DNA of 64,000 bases from Parundibacterium terreum (GCF_014636315.1 NZ_BMED01000004.1:434001-498000); one strand, 5' to 3'; shown: positions 1 through 10,901, counted from the stretch's first letter. Numbers and translations: made by a program. The notes: generated from the sequence alone by a model not told the origin.

Positions 1-1
1 C

Positions 2-3000
2 AATCCGCCTATCGATCCTATCCGTGAAGCGCTGGTCATGTCGCTGGTTTCCTTCATCGGACCCAAGCCCAACCTGCTGGATACCAACAACATCAACCCG
101 CCAATGCGTTTGGAAGTCGCGCAGCCGGTGCTGGATTTTGCCGACATTGCGAAACTGCGCAATATCAGTGCCAATACCGGCGGTAAGTTCAAATCCTATG
201 AACTGGATATCTGCTACCCGGTAGCCTGGGGCAAGGACGGTATCGAGGCACGCCTGGCGTCCATCTGCGCCGAGGTGGTGGATGCAGTCAAATCCGGTCA
301 CAACATCATCATCATTTCCGACCGCAAGCTGGATGCAGCCAACGTCGCTATTCCAGCGCTGCTGGCTACCTCCACCGTGCATCAGCACCTGGTTACCAAG
401 GGCATGCGCACTTCCGCCGGCCTGGTAGTGGAAACCGGCTCTGCGCGCGAAACGCATCACTTCGCGCTGCTGGGCGGATATGGTGCAGAGGCGGTCCATC
501 CTTACCTGGCCATGCAAACCTTGCAGGATATGGCCAAGGATTTGAGCGGCGAACTGTCGCCTGAAAAAGCTATCTATAACTACACCAAGGCTATAGGCAA
601 GGGCTTGATGAAGGTCATGTCCAAGATGGGTATCTCCACCTACATGTCCTATTGCGGTGCGCAGATCTTTGAAGCGGTAGGCTTGAATAAGTCGCTGGTC
701 GATAAATATTTCAAGGGCACTGCGTCCAATGTGGAAGGCATAGGCGTGTTTGAAGTCGCGGAAGAAGCCTTGCGCCTGCACAAGCTGGCCTTCGGCAATG
801 ATCCCGTGCTGGAAAATGCGCTGGATGCCGGTGGCGAATACGCATTCCGCATCCGCGGCGAAGACCATATGTGGACGCCGGATGCGATCGCCAAGCTGCA
901 GCACTCCACCAAGGCGAACAACTACAACTCGTATAAAGAGTATGCGCAGATCATCAATGACCAGTCGCGCCGCCATATGACCTTGCGCGGCCTGTTCGAG
1001 TTCAAGATCGATCCTGCGAAGGCGATCCCTCTGGACCAGGTGGAGCCTGCAAAAGAAATCGTGAAGCGCTTCGCTACCGGCGCGATGTCGCTGGGCTCCA
1101 TCAGTACTGAGGCACATGCAACGCTGGCGATAGCGATGAACCGCATAGGCGGCAAGTCCAATACCGGCGAGGGCGGCGAAGATCCTGCGCGCTACCAGCA
1201 AGAGCTGAAAGGCATACCGATCAAGCAAGGCCAAACTTTGGCTTCGATGATCGGCAAGGAAAACATAGAAGTCGACATGCCCTTGCAGGATGGCGATTCC
1301 CTGCGTTCACGGATCAAGCAGGTAGCGTCCGGCCGTTTCGGCGTAACCACCGAATACCTGACCTCGGCAGATCAGATACAGATCAAGATGGCGCAAGGCG
1401 CTAAGCCAGGTGAAGGCGGCCAGTTGCCCGGTCATAAAGTGTCGGAATACATTGCCAAGCTGCGCTTCTCGGTGCCGGGCGTGGGCCTGATCTCGCCGCC
1501 GCCGCATCATGACATCTATTCGATTGAGGATCTGGCGCAGTTGATCCACGATCTGAAGAATGCCAATCCGCAGGCATCGATTTCGGTCAAACTGGTGTCT
1601 GAAGTCGGTGTCGGCACGATCGCTGCCGGTGTCTCGAAGGCCAAGTCCGATCACATCGTTATCGCCGGCCATGACGGCGGCACCGGTGCGTCGCCATTGT
1701 CTTCTGTCAAGCATGCAGGTACGCCGTGGGAGCTGGGCTTGTCCGAAACCCAGCAGACGCTGGTGTTGAACGGCCTGCGCGGCCGCGTGCGGGTACAGGC
1801 AGACGGCCAGATGAAGACCGGCCGCGACGTCGCGATTGCCGCTATCCTGGGTGCGGATGAAATCGGTTTTGCCACGGCGCCGCTGGTAGTGGAAGGCTGC
1901 ATCATGATGCGAAAATGCCATCTGAATACCTGTCCGGTCGGCGTCGCAACGCAAGATCCGGTTTTGCGCGCGAAGTTCTCGGGCAAGCCTGAATATGTAG
2001 TCAACTACTTCTTCTTCGTTGCGGAAGAGTTGCGTCAGATCATGGCGCAACTGGGCATCCGCAGCTATGACGATCTGATCGGTCGCGTCGATTTGCTGGA
2101 CAAGTCGAAAGCGATCTCGCACTGGAAAGCCAAGGGTCTTGATTTCAGCCGCATCTTCCATCAGCCTGAAGTCGCCGCGGATGCGCCTATCAGGCACGTG
2201 GAAGCGCAAGAGCATGGGCTGGAAAAAGCTCTTGATAACAAGCTGATTTCTCAAGCCAAAATCGCACTGACGACAGGCGAAAAGGTTTCATTCATCTCGC
2301 CTATCAAGAACTTGAACCGTACCGTCGGCACCATGCTGTCTGGTGAAGTGGCGAAGAAATACGGCCACGCCGGTTTGCCTGATGACACGATACACATACA
2401 GTTGCAAGGCACGGCGGGCCAGTCCGCAGGCGCCTTCCTGGCGCACGGCGTGACGCTGGACCTGGTGGGCGAAGGTAATGACTATGTGGGCAAGGGTTTG
2501 TCCGGCGGACGCATCATCATCCGCCCGAACACCGAGTTCCGTGGCTGGGCAGTGGACAACATCATTTGCGGCAATACCGTGCTGTACGGCGCGATATCCG
2601 GCGAAGCCTTCATCAATGGCGTGGCCGGTGAGCGTTTTGCGGTGCGTAACTCCGGTGCTGTTGCCGTGGTAGAGGGTACCGGCGATCACGGCTGTGAATA
2701 CATGACGGGCGGTACCGTGGTGGTGCTGGGTGACACTGGGCGCAATTTCGCCGCCGGCATGTCGGGTGGCATCGCCTATGTGTATGACCCGAATGGCGAG
2801 TTTGAAGAAAAATGCAATATGTCCATGGTCAGCCTGGAGCAGGTGCTGGCCGGTGATGTGCAGGCCGCGACGATAGACAAATCCATCTGGCACAGCCGCC
2901 TGCGCGGTGGCGACGGCGAGACGGACGAAGCGATCCTGCGCAGCCTGATCGAGCGCCACTTCAAGCATACAGGCAGCACCCGCGCCCGCAATTTGCTGGA

Positions 3001-3121
3001 TGACTGGGCGCGCGGCAGAGCCAAGTTTGTGAAGGTGTTCCCGACCGAATACAAACGCGCCCTGGCTGAAATGTATGCTGCAAAGCAGGCATCTGCCGCC
3101 AAGGAAAAAGTCGCTGCATAG
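2..3121 (+). CDS. gltB: Glutamate synthase (NADPH) large subunit, 5'-truncated by the window edge
   Basis: The reading frame is open from the first bases (N-P-P-I-D-P-I-R just before the first internal Met), so about the first third of a roughly 1500-residue protein lies outside the window. What remains is the FMN-binding synthase domain and the C-terminal beta-helix. The Cys cluster CHLNTCPVG with the preceding EGC supplies the 3Fe-4S ligands, and the Gly-rich tail repeats near the end are typical of the GXGXG domain. The enzyme makes glutamate from 2-oxoglutarate and glutamine-derived ammonia, working with GltD encoded 123 bp downstream. Identity is certain; the amidotransferase domain cannot be seen. 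Confidence 0.97.
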   Translation, partial: NPPIDPIREALVMSLVSFIGPKPNLLDTNNINPPMRLEVAQPVLDFADIAKLRNISANTGGKFKSYELDICYPVAWGKDGIEARLASICAEVVDAVKSGHNIIIISDRKLDAANVAIPALLATSTVHQHLVTKGMRTSAGLVVETGSARETHHFALLGGYGAEAVHPYLAMQTLQDMAKDLSGELSPEKAIYNYTKAIGKGLMKVMSKMGISTYMSYCGAQIFEAVGLNKSLVDKYFKGTASNVEGIGVFEVAEEALRLHKLAFGNDPVLENALDAGGEYAFRIRGEDHMWTPDAIAKLQHSTKANNYNSYKEYAQIINDQSRRHMTLRGLFEFKIDPAKAIPLDQVEPAKEIVKRFATGAMSLGSISTEAHATLAIAMNRIGGKSNTGEGGEDPARYQQELKGIPIKQGQTLASMIGKENIEVDMPLQDGDSLRSRIKQVASGRFGVTTEYLTSADQIQIKMAQGAKPGEGGQLPGHKVSEYIAKLRFSVPGVGLISPPPHHDIYSIEDLAQLIHDLKNANPQASISVKLVSEVGVGTIAAGVSKAKSDHIVIAGHDGGTGASPLSSVKHAGTPWELGLSETQQTLVLNGLRGRVRVQADGQMKTGRDVAIAAILGADEIGFATAPLVVEGCIMMRKCHLNTCPVGVATQDPVLRAKFSGKPEYVVNYFFFVAEELRQIMAQLGIRSYDDLIGRVDLLDKSKAISHWKAKGLDFSRIFHQPEVAADAPIRHVEAQEHGLEKALDNKLISQAKIALTTGEKVSFISPIKNLNRTVGTMLSGEVAKKYGHAGLPDDTIHIQLQGTAGQSAGAFLAHGVTLDLVGEGNDYVGKGLSGGRIIIRPNTEFRGWAVDNIICGNTVLYGAISGEAFINGVAGERFAVRNSGAVAVVEGTGDHGCEYMTGGTVVVLGDTGRNFAAGMSGGIAYVYDPNGEFEEKCNMSMVSLEQVLAGDVQAATIDKSIWHSRLRGGDGETDEAILRSLIERHFKHTGSTRARNLLDDWARGRAKFVKVFPTEYKRALAEMYAAKQASAAKEKVAA

Positions 3122-3244
3122 CGTGGGTTCGCGCGCAGTGCGGCGATCGCTCCGCCACACTGCAGCAGCGTAGCGCGCTCACTGCATAGTTGACATCACA
3201 GGATTGGGCTAGGCCCACATGAGACAGAATAGATAGAGGGAAAC

Positions 3245-4708
3245 ATGGGTAAAGTAACCGGCTTCATGGAATATCAGCGCTTGCAGGAAGCGAGCGAAGC
3301 GCCACAACTGCGCAAGAAGCATTACAAGGAATTTCTGCTGCACCTGGACGACGCGCAAGCGAAGATACAGGGCGCCCGCTGCATGGATTGCGGCATCCCG
3401 TTTTGCAACAACGGCTGCCCTGTGAATAACATCATTCCGGACTGGAATGACTTGGTATATACCGGCAATTACCAGCTCGCACTGGATACCCTGCATTCCA
3501 CCAATAATTTCCCGGAATTTACCGGCCGCATTTGCCCTGCGCCTTGCGAGTCGGCTTGCACGCTGGGCATCAATGATGATCCTGTCGGCATCAAATCGAT
3601 AGAGCATTTCATCATCGACAAGGGCTGGGAGAACGGCTGGGTCAAACCACAGCCTGCCTTGATCAAGACCGGCAAGAAAGTTGCTGTGGTCGGTTCCGGG
3701 CCTGCTGGCCTGGCTGCCGCGCAGCAATTGGCGCGTGTCGGCCACGATGTCACCGTATTTGAAAAGAATGATCGTGCCGGCGGCCTGCTGCGCTACGGTA
3801 TTCCTGATTTCAAGATGGAAAAGTCGCATATCGACCGCCGCATCGAGCAGATGGAAGCCGAGGGCGTGGTATTTCGCACCAGCGTCCTGGTCGGCAAGGA
3901 TTTTCCTGAAAACGTGACCAACTGGTCCAAGGAAACCATCTCGCCGGAACAGCTGCAAAAAGATTTCGATGCGGTCATCATTGCCGGCGGTGCAGAGCAG
4001 CCGCGCGATTTGCCGGTTCCCGGCCGTGAATTGAAGGGCGTGCATTTTGCGATGGACTTCCTGCCATTGCAAAACAAGGTCAATGCCGGCGACAAGGTCA
4101 AGGATCAATTGCTGGCCACGGGCAAGAACGTGATCGTGATTGGCGGCGGCGATACCGGTTCTGATTGCGTGGGCACATCGAATCGCCACGGCGCTAAATC
4201 CGTGGCACAGTTTGAATTGCTGCCGCAACCGCCTGAGCAGGAAAACAAACCCATGGTCTGGCCCTACTGGCCAACCAAGCTGCGTACTTCTTCTTCGCAT
4301 GAGGAGGGGTGTGACCGTGACTGGGCGGTGGCCACCAAGCGCCTGGAAGGAAAAAACGGTAAAGTCGACAAACTGATTGCCGTTCGCGTGGAGTGGAAGG
4401 ACGGCAAAATGCAGGAAGTGCCGAATTCCGAATTCGAAATGAAGGCCGATCTGGTGTTGCTGGCGATGGGTTTTGTATCTCCAGTGCAACAAGTTCTGGA
4501 TGCTTTTGGTGTCGATAAAGATGCGCGTGGCAATGCCAAGGCGACGACCGATGGTGCTGGTTGCTATAAGACTAATGTTGATAAAGTCTATGCAGCCGGA
4601 GATATGCGCCGCGGCCAGTCCTTGGTAGTATGGGCGATACGCGAAGGTCGCCAGTGTGCGCGGGAAGTGGATGCTGCACTGATGGGTGACTCGGTTTTAC
4701 CCCGTTAA
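3245..4708 (+). CDS. gltD: Glutamate synthase small (beta) subunit
   Basis: This 487-residue protein feeds electrons from NADPH through FAD and 4Fe-4S clusters to GltB. The N-terminal Cys cluster (CMDCGIPFC followed by NGCP) binds the clusters. [11 protein letters not shown] motif near residue 150 is the FAD fold and GGGDTGSDC near residue 300 the NADPH fold. A GAGGG ribosome-binding site lies just before the ATG. It follows gltB by 123 bp, and a strong hairpin terminator closes the pair 23 bp after the stop, so gltBD is one transcription unit. Length and motifs match the family. Confidence 0.97.
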   Translation: MGKVTGFMEYQRLQEASEAPQLRKKHYKEFLLHLDDAQAKIQGARCMDCGIPFCNNGCPVNNIIPDWNDLVYTGNYQLALDTLHSTNNFPEFTGRICPAPCESACTLGINDDPVGIKSIEHFIIDKGWENGWVKPQPALIKTGKKVAVVGSGPAGLAAAQQLARVGHDVTVFEKNDRAGGLLRYGIPDFKMEKSHIDRRIEQMEAEGVVFRTSVLVGKDFPENVTNWSKETISPEQLQKDFDAVIIAGGAEQPRDLPVPGRELKGVHFAMDFLPLQNKVNAGDKVKDQLLATGKNVIVIGGGDTGSDCVGTSNRHGAKSVAQFELLPQPPEQENKPMVWPYWPTKLRTSSSHEEGCDRDWAVATKRLEGKNGKVDKLIAVRVEWKDGKMQEVPNSEFEMKADLVLLAMGFVSPVQQVLDAFGVDKDARGNAKATTDGAGCYKTNVDKVYAAGDMRRGQSLVVWAIREGRQCAREVDAALMGDSVLPR

Positions 4709-4730
4709 TGTACTCCTGATGAATTGAATA

Positions 4731-4752
4731 GGGCTCTTCAGGAGCCCTTTAC
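4731..4752 (+). terminator. Rho-independent terminator of gltBD
   Basis: Perfect 6-bp stem GGGCTC / GAGCCC (4731-4736 with 4742-4747), a 5-nt loop, then a short T run. It sits 23 bp after the gltD stop. Confidence 0.75.
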
Positions 4753-4927
4753 ATAACTTTGCATGATGTAATTTAGCCTCATAAAAATGCTTGCTGACTC
4801 AAGATTCATTAACTTTTAGTTTGTGAGGCAGCGATATTTGAAATAAATCCAGACGAAATCGGTCTTTTTGCAGTGGAATATTCTGTCCCGTCAATCTTTT
4901 CCCAAAGAATGACGGGATTGTTGTTTT

Positions 4928-4933
4928 TATAAT
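4928..4933 (+). promoter_or_regulatory. Candidate -10 box (TATAAT) for the mla operon
   Basis: A consensus TATAAT lies in an AT-rich stretch, with no clear -35 match 17 bp upstream. If used, transcription would begin near 4940. That leaves no leader for an ATG at 4944 and favours the GTG at 5004 as the mlaF start. Confidence 0.4.
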
Positions 4934-5003
4934 ATTATGCCTAATGCAAACTTTGAAACCGGTTCTGCATTACAATCTCACTTTTCCCATTTTTGATCGC
5001 AAC

Positions 5004-5816
5004 GTGCCCAATCTCGTCGAAATCCGCAACCTACACTTTGGCTATGGCGATCGTGCGATTTTATCCGGTCTGGAGATGGACTTCCCTCGCGGTAAAGTCA
5101 TCGCAGTCATGGGGGGCTCAGGCTCGGGGAAAACGACTATTTTGCGCCTGATCGGCGGCCAGATTACGCCTCAGCAGGGGCAGATATCGGTCGATGGTCA
5201 GATTGTGCATACGCTGTCGACTGACGGTCTGTATGCCTTGCGCCGTAAGATGGGCATGCTGTTCCAGCACGGCGCTTTGTTTACCGATTTGAGTGTGTTC
5301 GAGAATGTGGCATTCCCATTGCGCGAACACACCGATCTGTCGGAAGACATGTTGCGCGATCTGGTGCTTTTGAAGTTGAATGCTGTCGGTTTGCGCAATG
5401 CAGCTGGGCTGAAACCGTCCGAGATTTCCGGCGGCATGGCGCGGCGTGTTGCGCTGGCTCGCGCGATAGCGCTGGACCCGCAATTAATCATGTATGACGA
5501 ACCGTTTGCCGGGCTGGATCCTATATCGATGGGCGTAACAGCGAACTTGATCAGGAAGTTGAATGATGCGCTGGGCTCTACTTCCATCCTGGTATCGCAC
5601 GATGTAAATGAGTCCTTTATGATTGCCGACTATGTATACTTCCTGTCGCAAGGCAAGATCGTTGCGCAAGGCACGCCTAAGCAGATGCAAGAGTCTGACG
5701 ACCCGTATGTGAAGCAGTTTGTGCATGCAGAAGCGGATGGTCCCGTGCCTTTCCATTACCCTGGAAAATCCCTGGCGGATGACCTTGGTATCGGCAAGAC
5801 GGGAGCGCCGCGATGA
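5004..5816 (+). CDS. mlaF: Phospholipid ABC transporter ATPase MlaF
   Basis: Cytoplasmic ATPase of the Mla system, which keeps phospholipids out of the outer leaflet of the outer membrane. Walker A (GGSGSGKTT), the signature ISGGMARR and Walker B (LIMYDEP) are all present and correctly ordered. I chose the GTG at 5004 because family similarity begins immediately after it (VEIRNL, FGYGD) and a TATAAT lies too close to the in-frame ATG at 4944. That ATG would add 20 residues of no recognisable character. Neither start has a convincing ribosome-binding site. The stop overlaps mlaE by 4 bp. Confidence 0.93.
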   Translation: MPNLVEIRNLHFGYGDRAILSGLEMDFPRGKVIAVMGGSGSGKTTILRLIGGQITPQQGQISVDGQIVHTLSTDGLYALRRKMGMLFQHGALFTDLSVFENVAFPLREHTDLSEDMLRDLVLLKLNAVGLRNAAGLKPSEISGGMARRVALARAIALDPQLIMYDEPFAGLDPISMGVTANLIRKLNDALGSTSILVSHDVNESFMIADYVYFLSQGKIVAQGTPKQMQESDDPYVKQFVHAEADGPVPFHYPGKSLADDLGIGKTGAPR

Positions 5817-6580
5817 TTAGCCGTCTGGGACAATGGGTGCGTGAGCTGGGCTCGGATCTGGGGTATGCGACGCGGACTTTTTTTGCGATATTGCTGAGTT
5901 CACTCGGCTTATGGCGGCGCCCGCGTCTGGTAACGGACCAGATCCATTTCATCGGTAATTATTCACTGGTGATTATTGCGATATCGGGCTTGTTTGTCGG
6001 ATTCGTGCTGGGTTATCAGGGCTATTACACACTGAACAAATACGGTTCCGAACAGGCCCTGGGTTTGCTGGTGGCCCTGTCGCTGGTGCGTGAGCTGGGG
6101 CCCGTCGTGACGGCATTGCTGTTCGCAGGCCGCGCAGGAACTTCGCTGACTGCGGAAATCGGCTTGATGAAGGCTGGCGAGCAATTGGCGGCGATGGAGA
6201 TGATGGCCGTTAATCCACTGCAACGTGTGATTGCTCCACGTTTTCTGGCAGGCATTATTGCAATGCCGATACTGACCGCCATATTCAACGCGATGGGCGT
6301 GATGGGGGGCTATCTGGTCGGCGTTCAACTGATAGGCGTGGATGAAGGCTCGTTCTGGTCGCAGATGCAGGGCGGCGTGGATGTCTGGATGGACATTGGG
6401 AACGGCGTCATCAAAAGCATCGTTTTCGGTTTTGCTGTAACGTTTATTGCGCTGTTCCAGGGTTATGAAGCCAGCCCGACACCGGAAGGCGTCTCGCGCG
6501 CAACCACGCGCACGGTCGTTATTTCATCTTTGCTGGTATTGTGGCTGGATTTCCTGCTGACGGCCTGGATGTTCAAATAA
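5813..6580 (+). CDS. mlaE: Phospholipid ABC transporter permease MlaE
   Basis: This 255-residue multi-spanning inner-membrane protein of the MlaE (DUF140) permease family forms the channel with MlaF. The conserved segment around VRELGPVVTALLFAGRAGT and the following EIG/MK residues is diagnostic. The start overlaps the mlaF stop (ATGA), so the two are translationally coupled. A 138-bp spacer separates it from mlaD; I see no terminator or promoter of note there. Confidence 0.95.
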   Translation: MISRLGQWVRELGSDLGYATRTFFAILLSSLGLWRRPRLVTDQIHFIGNYSLVIIAISGLFVGFVLGYQGYYTLNKYGSEQALGLLVALSLVRELGPVVTALLFAGRAGTSLTAEIGLMKAGEQLAAMEMMAVNPLQRVIAPRFLAGIIAMPILTAIFNAMGVMGGYLVGVQLIGVDEGSFWSQMQGGVDVWMDIGNGVIKSIVFGFAVTFIALFQGYEASPTPEGVSRATTRTVVISSLLVLWLDFLLTAWMFK

Positions 6581-6718
6581 GCGTTAATGAGTACAAGAGC
6601 CGGATTTAAAGTCGAGTTTAGAGTCTGACTTACGGCACAGAAGGCACAGAATTAAAACATGCAGACGCTCCTGGTTGGATAGTACGGAGTGTTGTGAAGA
6701 TGGATTGAGAGGTGGGTT

Positions 6719-7192
6719 ATGCAAAAAAAATCACTGGATTTCTGGGTAGGGCTGTTCGTACTGTTAGGTGCGGCGGCTTTGCTCTTCCTGGCGTTAAAGG
6801 CCGGGAACATGAGCTCGCTTTCGACAGAAAAGACCTATGATGTGACCGGTAGCTTTGACAATATCGGTGGCCTGAAGCCGCGCGCTGCAGTAAAAAGCGC
6901 CGGTGTAGTGGTCGGGCGCGTCAGTTCCATCAAGTTTGACGACAAGAAATTTCAAGCGTCGGTCACATTGGAGTTGGAGCAGCGCTATCAATTTCCGAAA
7001 GATAGTTCAGCAAAAATCCTGACGTCAGGACTGCTGGGCGAGCAATACATAGGTCTGGAGGCTGGCGGCGATACCGTCAACCTGAAGGCGGGCGATAAAA
7101 TAACCATGACTCAGTCTGCCATAGTGCTGGAGAACCTGATCAGTCAGTTCCTGTTCAGCAAGGCGACCGAGGGTAAGGACGATAAAAAATGA
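6719..7192 (+). CDS. mlaD: MCE-domain lipid-binding protein MlaD
   Basis: This 157-residue protein has one N-terminal membrane anchor (about residues 8-27) and a single MCE domain (about 38-115, with the typical FDNIGGLKPRAAVKSAGVVVG stretch broken here by family-variable residues). It forms the periplasmic hexamer that passes lipids between MlaC and the MlaFE permease. An AGGTGGG ribosome-binding site precedes the ATG. The stop overlaps the start of mlaA by 4 bp. Confidence 0.94.
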   Translation: MQKKSLDFWVGLFVLLGAAALLFLALKAGNMSSLSTEKTYDVTGSFDNIGGLKPRAAVKSAGVVVGRVSSIKFDDKKFQASVTLELEQRYQFPKDSSAKILTSGLLGEQYIGLEAGGDTVNLKAGDKITMTQSAIVLENLISQFLFSKATEGKDDKK

Positions 7193-7938
7193 AACTACAA
7201 AACTCCAGCGCAGCACTCATCATTGCTGCCTCCCTGCTGTTGAGCGCTTGCGCCACGACCGCACCTTCCAGCGGCCAAGCCGGAACTGGCGCTGACAGCA
7301 CGGCTGTCAGCACTGCAAGCACAGCGCGCAATCCGCGCGATCCGTTTGAAGGCTTCAACCGCGCGATGTTCAGTTTTAACGACACGCTGGACCGCGTTGC
7401 GCTGAAACCTGCCGCCAAGGCTTATCAGACTGTGCTGCCTTCGTTTGTGCAGACCGGTATAGGCAATTTTTTCAGTAATATCGGCGACGTATGGAATGCC
7501 GCTAATAATTTTTTGCAAGGCAAGGGTACTGAAGGTATGAATGACGTATTCCGTTTCGGCGTGAATACCGTATTCGGCCTGGGTGGCGTGCTGGATATTG
7601 CGACCGAAGCAGGCATGCCGAAGCATCAGGAAGATTTTGGCCAGACGCTGGGAACTTGGGGCGTGAAATCCGGTCCTTATGTCGTATTGCCTTTGTTCGG
7701 TTCGTCCACCTTGCGCGATACGCTGGCAACGCCTATCGATATCTATGGCGATCCATGGGCTTACGTCTATCCTGTCAATGTACGCAATACCGGCACGGTT
7801 TTGCGCCTGGTTGACAAGCGTGCATCGGTACTGGATGCAGGTAACCTGATCGAGGAAGCGTCTTTGGATAAATATGTATTTTTCCGTGATGCCTATCTTC
7901 AGCGCCGCGCCAGCCAGATCAATAAAGAAGACGATTGA
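7189..7938 (+). CDS. mlaA: Outer-membrane lipoprotein MlaA (VacJ)
   Basis: Predicted lipoprotein with lipobox LLLSAC (Cys about residue 21). The MlaA hallmark NPRDPFEGFNRAMFSFN follows a short Ser/Thr/Ala-rich linker. MlaA sits in the outer membrane next to porins and extracts misplaced phospholipids for MlaC. In E. coli mlaA is remote from the other mla genes, whereas here it is inside the operon between mlaD and mlaC. The start overlaps mlaD by 4 bp. Confidence 0.94.
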   Translation: MKLQNSSAALIIAASLLLSACATTAPSSGQAGTGADSTAVSTASTARNPRDPFEGFNRAMFSFNDTLDRVALKPAAKAYQTVLPSFVQTGIGNFFSNIGDVWNAANNFLQGKGTEGMNDVFRFGVNTVFGLGGVLDIATEAGMPKHQEDFGQTLGTWGVKSGPYVVLPLFGSSTLRDTLATPIDIYGDPWAYVYPVNVRNTGTVLRLVDKRASVLDAGNLIEEASLDKYVFFRDAYLQRRASQINKEDD

Positions 7939-8085
7939 TGCTTGCCCGGCTCTCGCGTGGGGCCTGGATTGGACAAATAAAATAATGTGATTGTAAGCAA
8001 GTGTGACAGCGGTCAACCGTTGCCTGTCTGAACTGGTTTAATGCTTACAATAAAAATGCGTGCTTTGCGCGCCGGGAAGAAAAAA

Positions 8086-8724
8086 ATGAAAAAACTGATT
8101 AATAAATTTGTAATATTCGCATTCGCGACGCTGGCGTTTGCCGGCCACAGCATGGCTGCCGACGAGGCTGCCGATCAATTGGTGAAGCGCATCAGCACTG
8201 AGGTGATCGATGCTGCCAAAAATGACAAGGACATCCAGGCCGGCAACCAGAAGCGTATCAACGATCTGGTTGAAGCCAAGATCCTGCCTTATGTGAATTT
8301 CCAGCGCATGACTTCCCTGGCAGTCGGCAAGAGCTGGCGCGAAGCCACTCCTGAGCAGCAAAAACTGCTGGTCACCGAATTCCGCACGCTGCTGGTGTAC
8401 ACCTACTCCGGTGCGATTGCCCAGATCCGTGATCAGCAGGTAGAGTTCAAGCCTTTCCGCGCTGCTCCAGAGGATACCGAAGTGGAAGTGCGCACCCAGG
8501 TGATCCAGAAGCGCGGTGAACCTATCCAGTTGAGCTATCGTCTGGAAAAAGCGCCGGGCGGCTGGAAAATCTTCGACATCAATGTATTGGGTGCGTGGTT
8601 GGTTGAAACCTACAAAGGCAGCTTTGCTTCTGAAATCAGCAAGTCCGGCATCGATGGCCTGATCAAGACTCTGACCGAGAAGAACAAGAAGCTGGCTGCT
8701 GCACCTGCAAAACCGGCTAAATAA
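8086..8724 (+). CDS. mlaC: Periplasmic phospholipid shuttle MlaC
   Basis: MlaC (Ttg2D family) carries phospholipids between MlaA and the MlaD complex. I place the start at the ATG at 8086 because it gives a clean signal peptide (MKK, a hydrophobic core, cleavage near SMA-A) and has a GGGAAG ribosome-binding site. The in-frame ATG at 8041 would add 15 residues ahead of the signal. The mature part has the expected length (about 190 residues) and the conserved RMTSLAVGKSWR-type helix. It is followed by mlaB 20 bp downstream. Confidence 0.93.
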   Translation: MKKLINKFVIFAFATLAFAGHSMAADEAADQLVKRISTEVIDAAKNDKDIQAGNQKRINDLVEAKILPYVNFQRMTSLAVGKSWREATPEQQKLLVTEFRTLLVYTYSGAIAQIRDQQVEFKPFRAAPEDTEVEVRTQVIQKRGEPIQLSYRLEKAPGGWKIFDINVLGAWLVETYKGSFASEISKSGIDGLIKTLTEKNKKLAAAPAKPAK

Positions 8725-8744
8725 GATAACAAGGCAACGGCACA

Positions 8745-9023
8745 GTGAGCATGCAAGCTGCGAACGATCTCAACGTAAATAGCGCGACGGCAATCCTGCA
8801 ATCCGGCTTGGTGGCGATTGCCGCCGGCAGCACGGATTTCGACATGTCGCGCTATACCGTCGTCGACTCTGTTGCCGTGACCGTCATGCTGGCATGGCAG
8901 CGCGCCGCTGTCGCTGCCGGCAAAACTGCCACTTTCCGTGGTGTGCAAGACAACCTGCGCAGCCTGATTGCGCTGTACGGCGTTACCGACCTGCTCGCGC
9001 TGGAAGACCAAGAGCGACATTGA
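8745..9023 (+). CDS. mlaB: STAS-domain protein MlaB
   Basis: This 92-residue single STAS domain carries the core VVDSVAV in place of the usual D-S-A/S-G strand-helix junction. MlaB binds MlaF and stimulates its activity. It starts with GTG (8745); an ATG two codons later (8751) is an equally possible start. Its position as last gene of the mla cluster supports the call, which by sequence alone would be weaker because STAS domains are short and divergent. Confidence 0.85.
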   Translation: MSMQAANDLNVNSATAILQSGLVAIAAGSTDFDMSRYTVVDSVAVTVMLAWQRAAVAAGKTATFRGVQDNLRSLIALYGVTDLLALEDQERH

Positions 9024-9123
9024 CCCTGCCTTTCCGGGGCCGCGCAAACCAAGCGTGACCCACACAAGCCAAGCTGCTTAGCTTATACGATGAGCTATGC
9101 AGGCTTCGATACTGAAAATCCCC

Positions 9124-9129
9124 TATAAT
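9124..9129 (+). promoter_or_regulatory. Candidate -10 box (TATAAT) ahead of the ABC-2 exporter genes
   Basis: Consensus TATAAT in the 220-bp gap between mlaB and the next ABC ATPase, 115 bp before its start. No good -35 hexamer is seen at standard spacing. The rest of the gap shows nothing else I can name. Confidence 0.35.
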
Positions 9130-9243
9130 CAAAGGTTTTCGCCCATTATGGGTGACAATGCCGCGAAAGCAAGCAGTGAAAGCGTGCCTTGCGGATGCCG
9201 CGATAATTTTCAGCAGACCATTTTGTAAAGTGCTTCAGCCGCC

Positions 9244-10146
9244 ATGGCCGCCATCCAGATCACCAATGTAGAAAAACGCTACCAGTCGCTGCAAGCGCTC
9301 GGTGGCGTCTCGCTTTCGATAGAAGAAGGCGAATTTTTCGGTTTGCTAGGCCCGAACGGCGCCGGCAAGACCACGCTGATATCCATTATTTCAGGATTGA
9401 ACCGGGCAGATTCCGGCAGCGTCAAAATCCAGGGCCACGACGTGGTCACCGATTACCGCGCCGCGCGCCGCAATCTCGGCGTCGTACCGCAGGAGCTGGT
9501 CTTCGATCCCTTCTTCACCGTACGCGAAACCCTGCGCATGCAATCGGGCTATTACGGCCTGAAAAACAATGACAAGTGGATAGACGAGGTGATGGGTCAC
9601 CTGGACCTCACCAATAAGGCCGATACCAATATGCGCGCCTTGTCCGGCGGCATGAAAAGGCGTGTGCTGGTCGCACAGGCACTGGTGCACAAGCCGCCCG
9701 TCATCGTATTGGATGAGCCCACTGCCGGCGTTGACGTGGAGCTGCGCCAGACCTTGTGGAAGTTCATTGCCAGCCTGAACAAGGAAGGCCACACGGTGGT
9801 GCTGACCACGCACTATCTGGAAGAGGCGCAGGCTTTGTGCAATCGCATTGCGATGCTGAAATTCGGCAAGGTCGTGGCGCTGGATTCCACCTCGGCGCTG
9901 ATCAAGCGTATCGCGGGTTCGCAGCTGGTGCTGCGCCTGTCGCAAGGCGTGCTGCCGGACAGCCTGAAGGATTTGCTGATGCATCATACAAGCACCAATG
10001 AATACGTATTGCGCGTGAACGACTATGCGGAAGTGGAGCCTATCCTGGCCGCTTTGCGTACGGCAGGCTGCACGATAGAAGATATGCAATTAAAGCAGGC
10101 GGACCTGGAAGATGTGTTCCTGCAAATCATGGATGGTGGCAAATAA
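9244..10146 (+). CDS. ABC-2 type transporter ATP-binding protein (YadG-like)
   Basis: 300 residues with Walker A GPNGAGKTT (about 36-44), signature LSGGMKRR, Walker B VIVLDEPTAGVD and the switch His in TTHYLEEA. This is the family that pairs with ABC-2 permeases such as E. coli YadGH; the substrate is not known from sequence. The stop shares its last base with the permease start (TAATG), so the two are coupled. Its fixed place between mlaB and ibaG/murA suggests an envelope role, but that is inference. Confidence 0.9.
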   Translation: MAAIQITNVEKRYQSLQALGGVSLSIEEGEFFGLLGPNGAGKTTLISIISGLNRADSGSVKIQGHDVVTDYRAARRNLGVVPQELVFDPFFTVRETLRMQSGYYGLKNNDKWIDEVMGHLDLTNKADTNMRALSGGMKRRVLVAQALVHKPPVIVLDEPTAGVDVELRQTLWKFIASLNKEGHTVVLTTHYLEEAQALCNRIAMLKFGKVVALDSTSALIKRIAGSQLVLRLSQGVLPDSLKDLLMHHTSTNEYVLRVNDYAEVEPILAALRTAGCTIEDMQLKQADLEDVFLQIMDGGK

Positions 10147-10901
10147 TGGTAGGCTTTCAGACCCTGTTTTATAAGGAAATCCTGCGTTTCTGGAAAGTTG
10201 CGACGCAGACCATTACCGCACCCATCATGACGGCCTTGCTGTACCTGTTGATTTTCGGCCACGCGCTGGATGAGCATGTGCAGGTCTATCCGGGTGTCAA
10301 ATACACCGCCTTCCTGATTCCCGGACTGGTGATGATGAGCGTGCTGCAAAATGCTTTCGCCAACTCCTCATCGTCGCTGATACAGTCCAAGATCACCGGC
10401 AACCTGGTATTCGTACTGCTGCCGCCCTTGTCGCACTGGGAATTATTTAGCGCCTACGTACTGGCTGCCATCGTGCGCGGTCTGGCGGTGGGGACCGGCG
10501 TCTTCATCGTCACGGCCTGGCTGGCGAAGCTGTCTTTCGTTGCGCCGCTATGGATAGTCATTTTTGCATTGCTAGGCGCGGCAATGCTGGGTACCATGGG
10601 CTTGATCGCCGGTATCTGGGCAGAGAAATTCGACCAGTTGGCGGCGTTCCAGAACTTTTTGATCATGCCGGCCACTTTCCTGTCGGGCGTGTTTTACTCT
10701 ATCCACTCACTGCCTGGCGTATGGCAGACCGTATCGCATTTCAACCCCTTCTTCTACATGATAGATGGGTTCCGTTACGGTTTCTTCGGACAGTCGGACG
10801 TGGATCCGGTATTGAGCCTGACCGTGGTCACCATATTTTTTGCATTGCTGGCAACGCTGGCGGTGCAAATGCTGAAGCGTGGATACAAGCTCAGGCACTA
10901 G
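10146..10901 (+). CDS. ABC-2 type transporter permease (YadH-like)
   Basis: This 251-residue integral membrane protein has about six hydrophobic spans and the ABC-2 permease signature near the C-terminus (FLSGVFYSIHSLPGVWQ, then a NPFFYMIDGFRYG segment). It overlaps the preceding ATPase by one base and forms the exporter with it. The substrate cannot be told. The same order next to mla and murA is, to my knowledge, common in Burkholderiales. Confidence 0.9.
   Translation: MVGFQTLFYKEILRFWKVATQTITAPIMTALLYLLIFGHALDEHVQVYPGVKYTAFLIPGLVMMSVLQNAFANSSSSLIQSKITGNLVFVLLPPLSHWELFSAYVLAAIVRGLAVGTGVFIVTAWLAKLSFVAPLWIVIFALLGAAMLGTMGLIAGIWAEKFDQLAAFQNFLIMPATFLSGVFYSIHSLPGVWQTVSHFNPFFYMIDGFRYGFFGQSDVDPVLSLTVVTIFFALLATLAVQMLKRGYKLRH

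Noticed and set aside
3209..4492. 427-codon frame on the minus strand opposite gltD
   Set aside because: It mirrors the codon pattern of gltD, has no domain and no ribosome-binding site; a shadow of a real gene.
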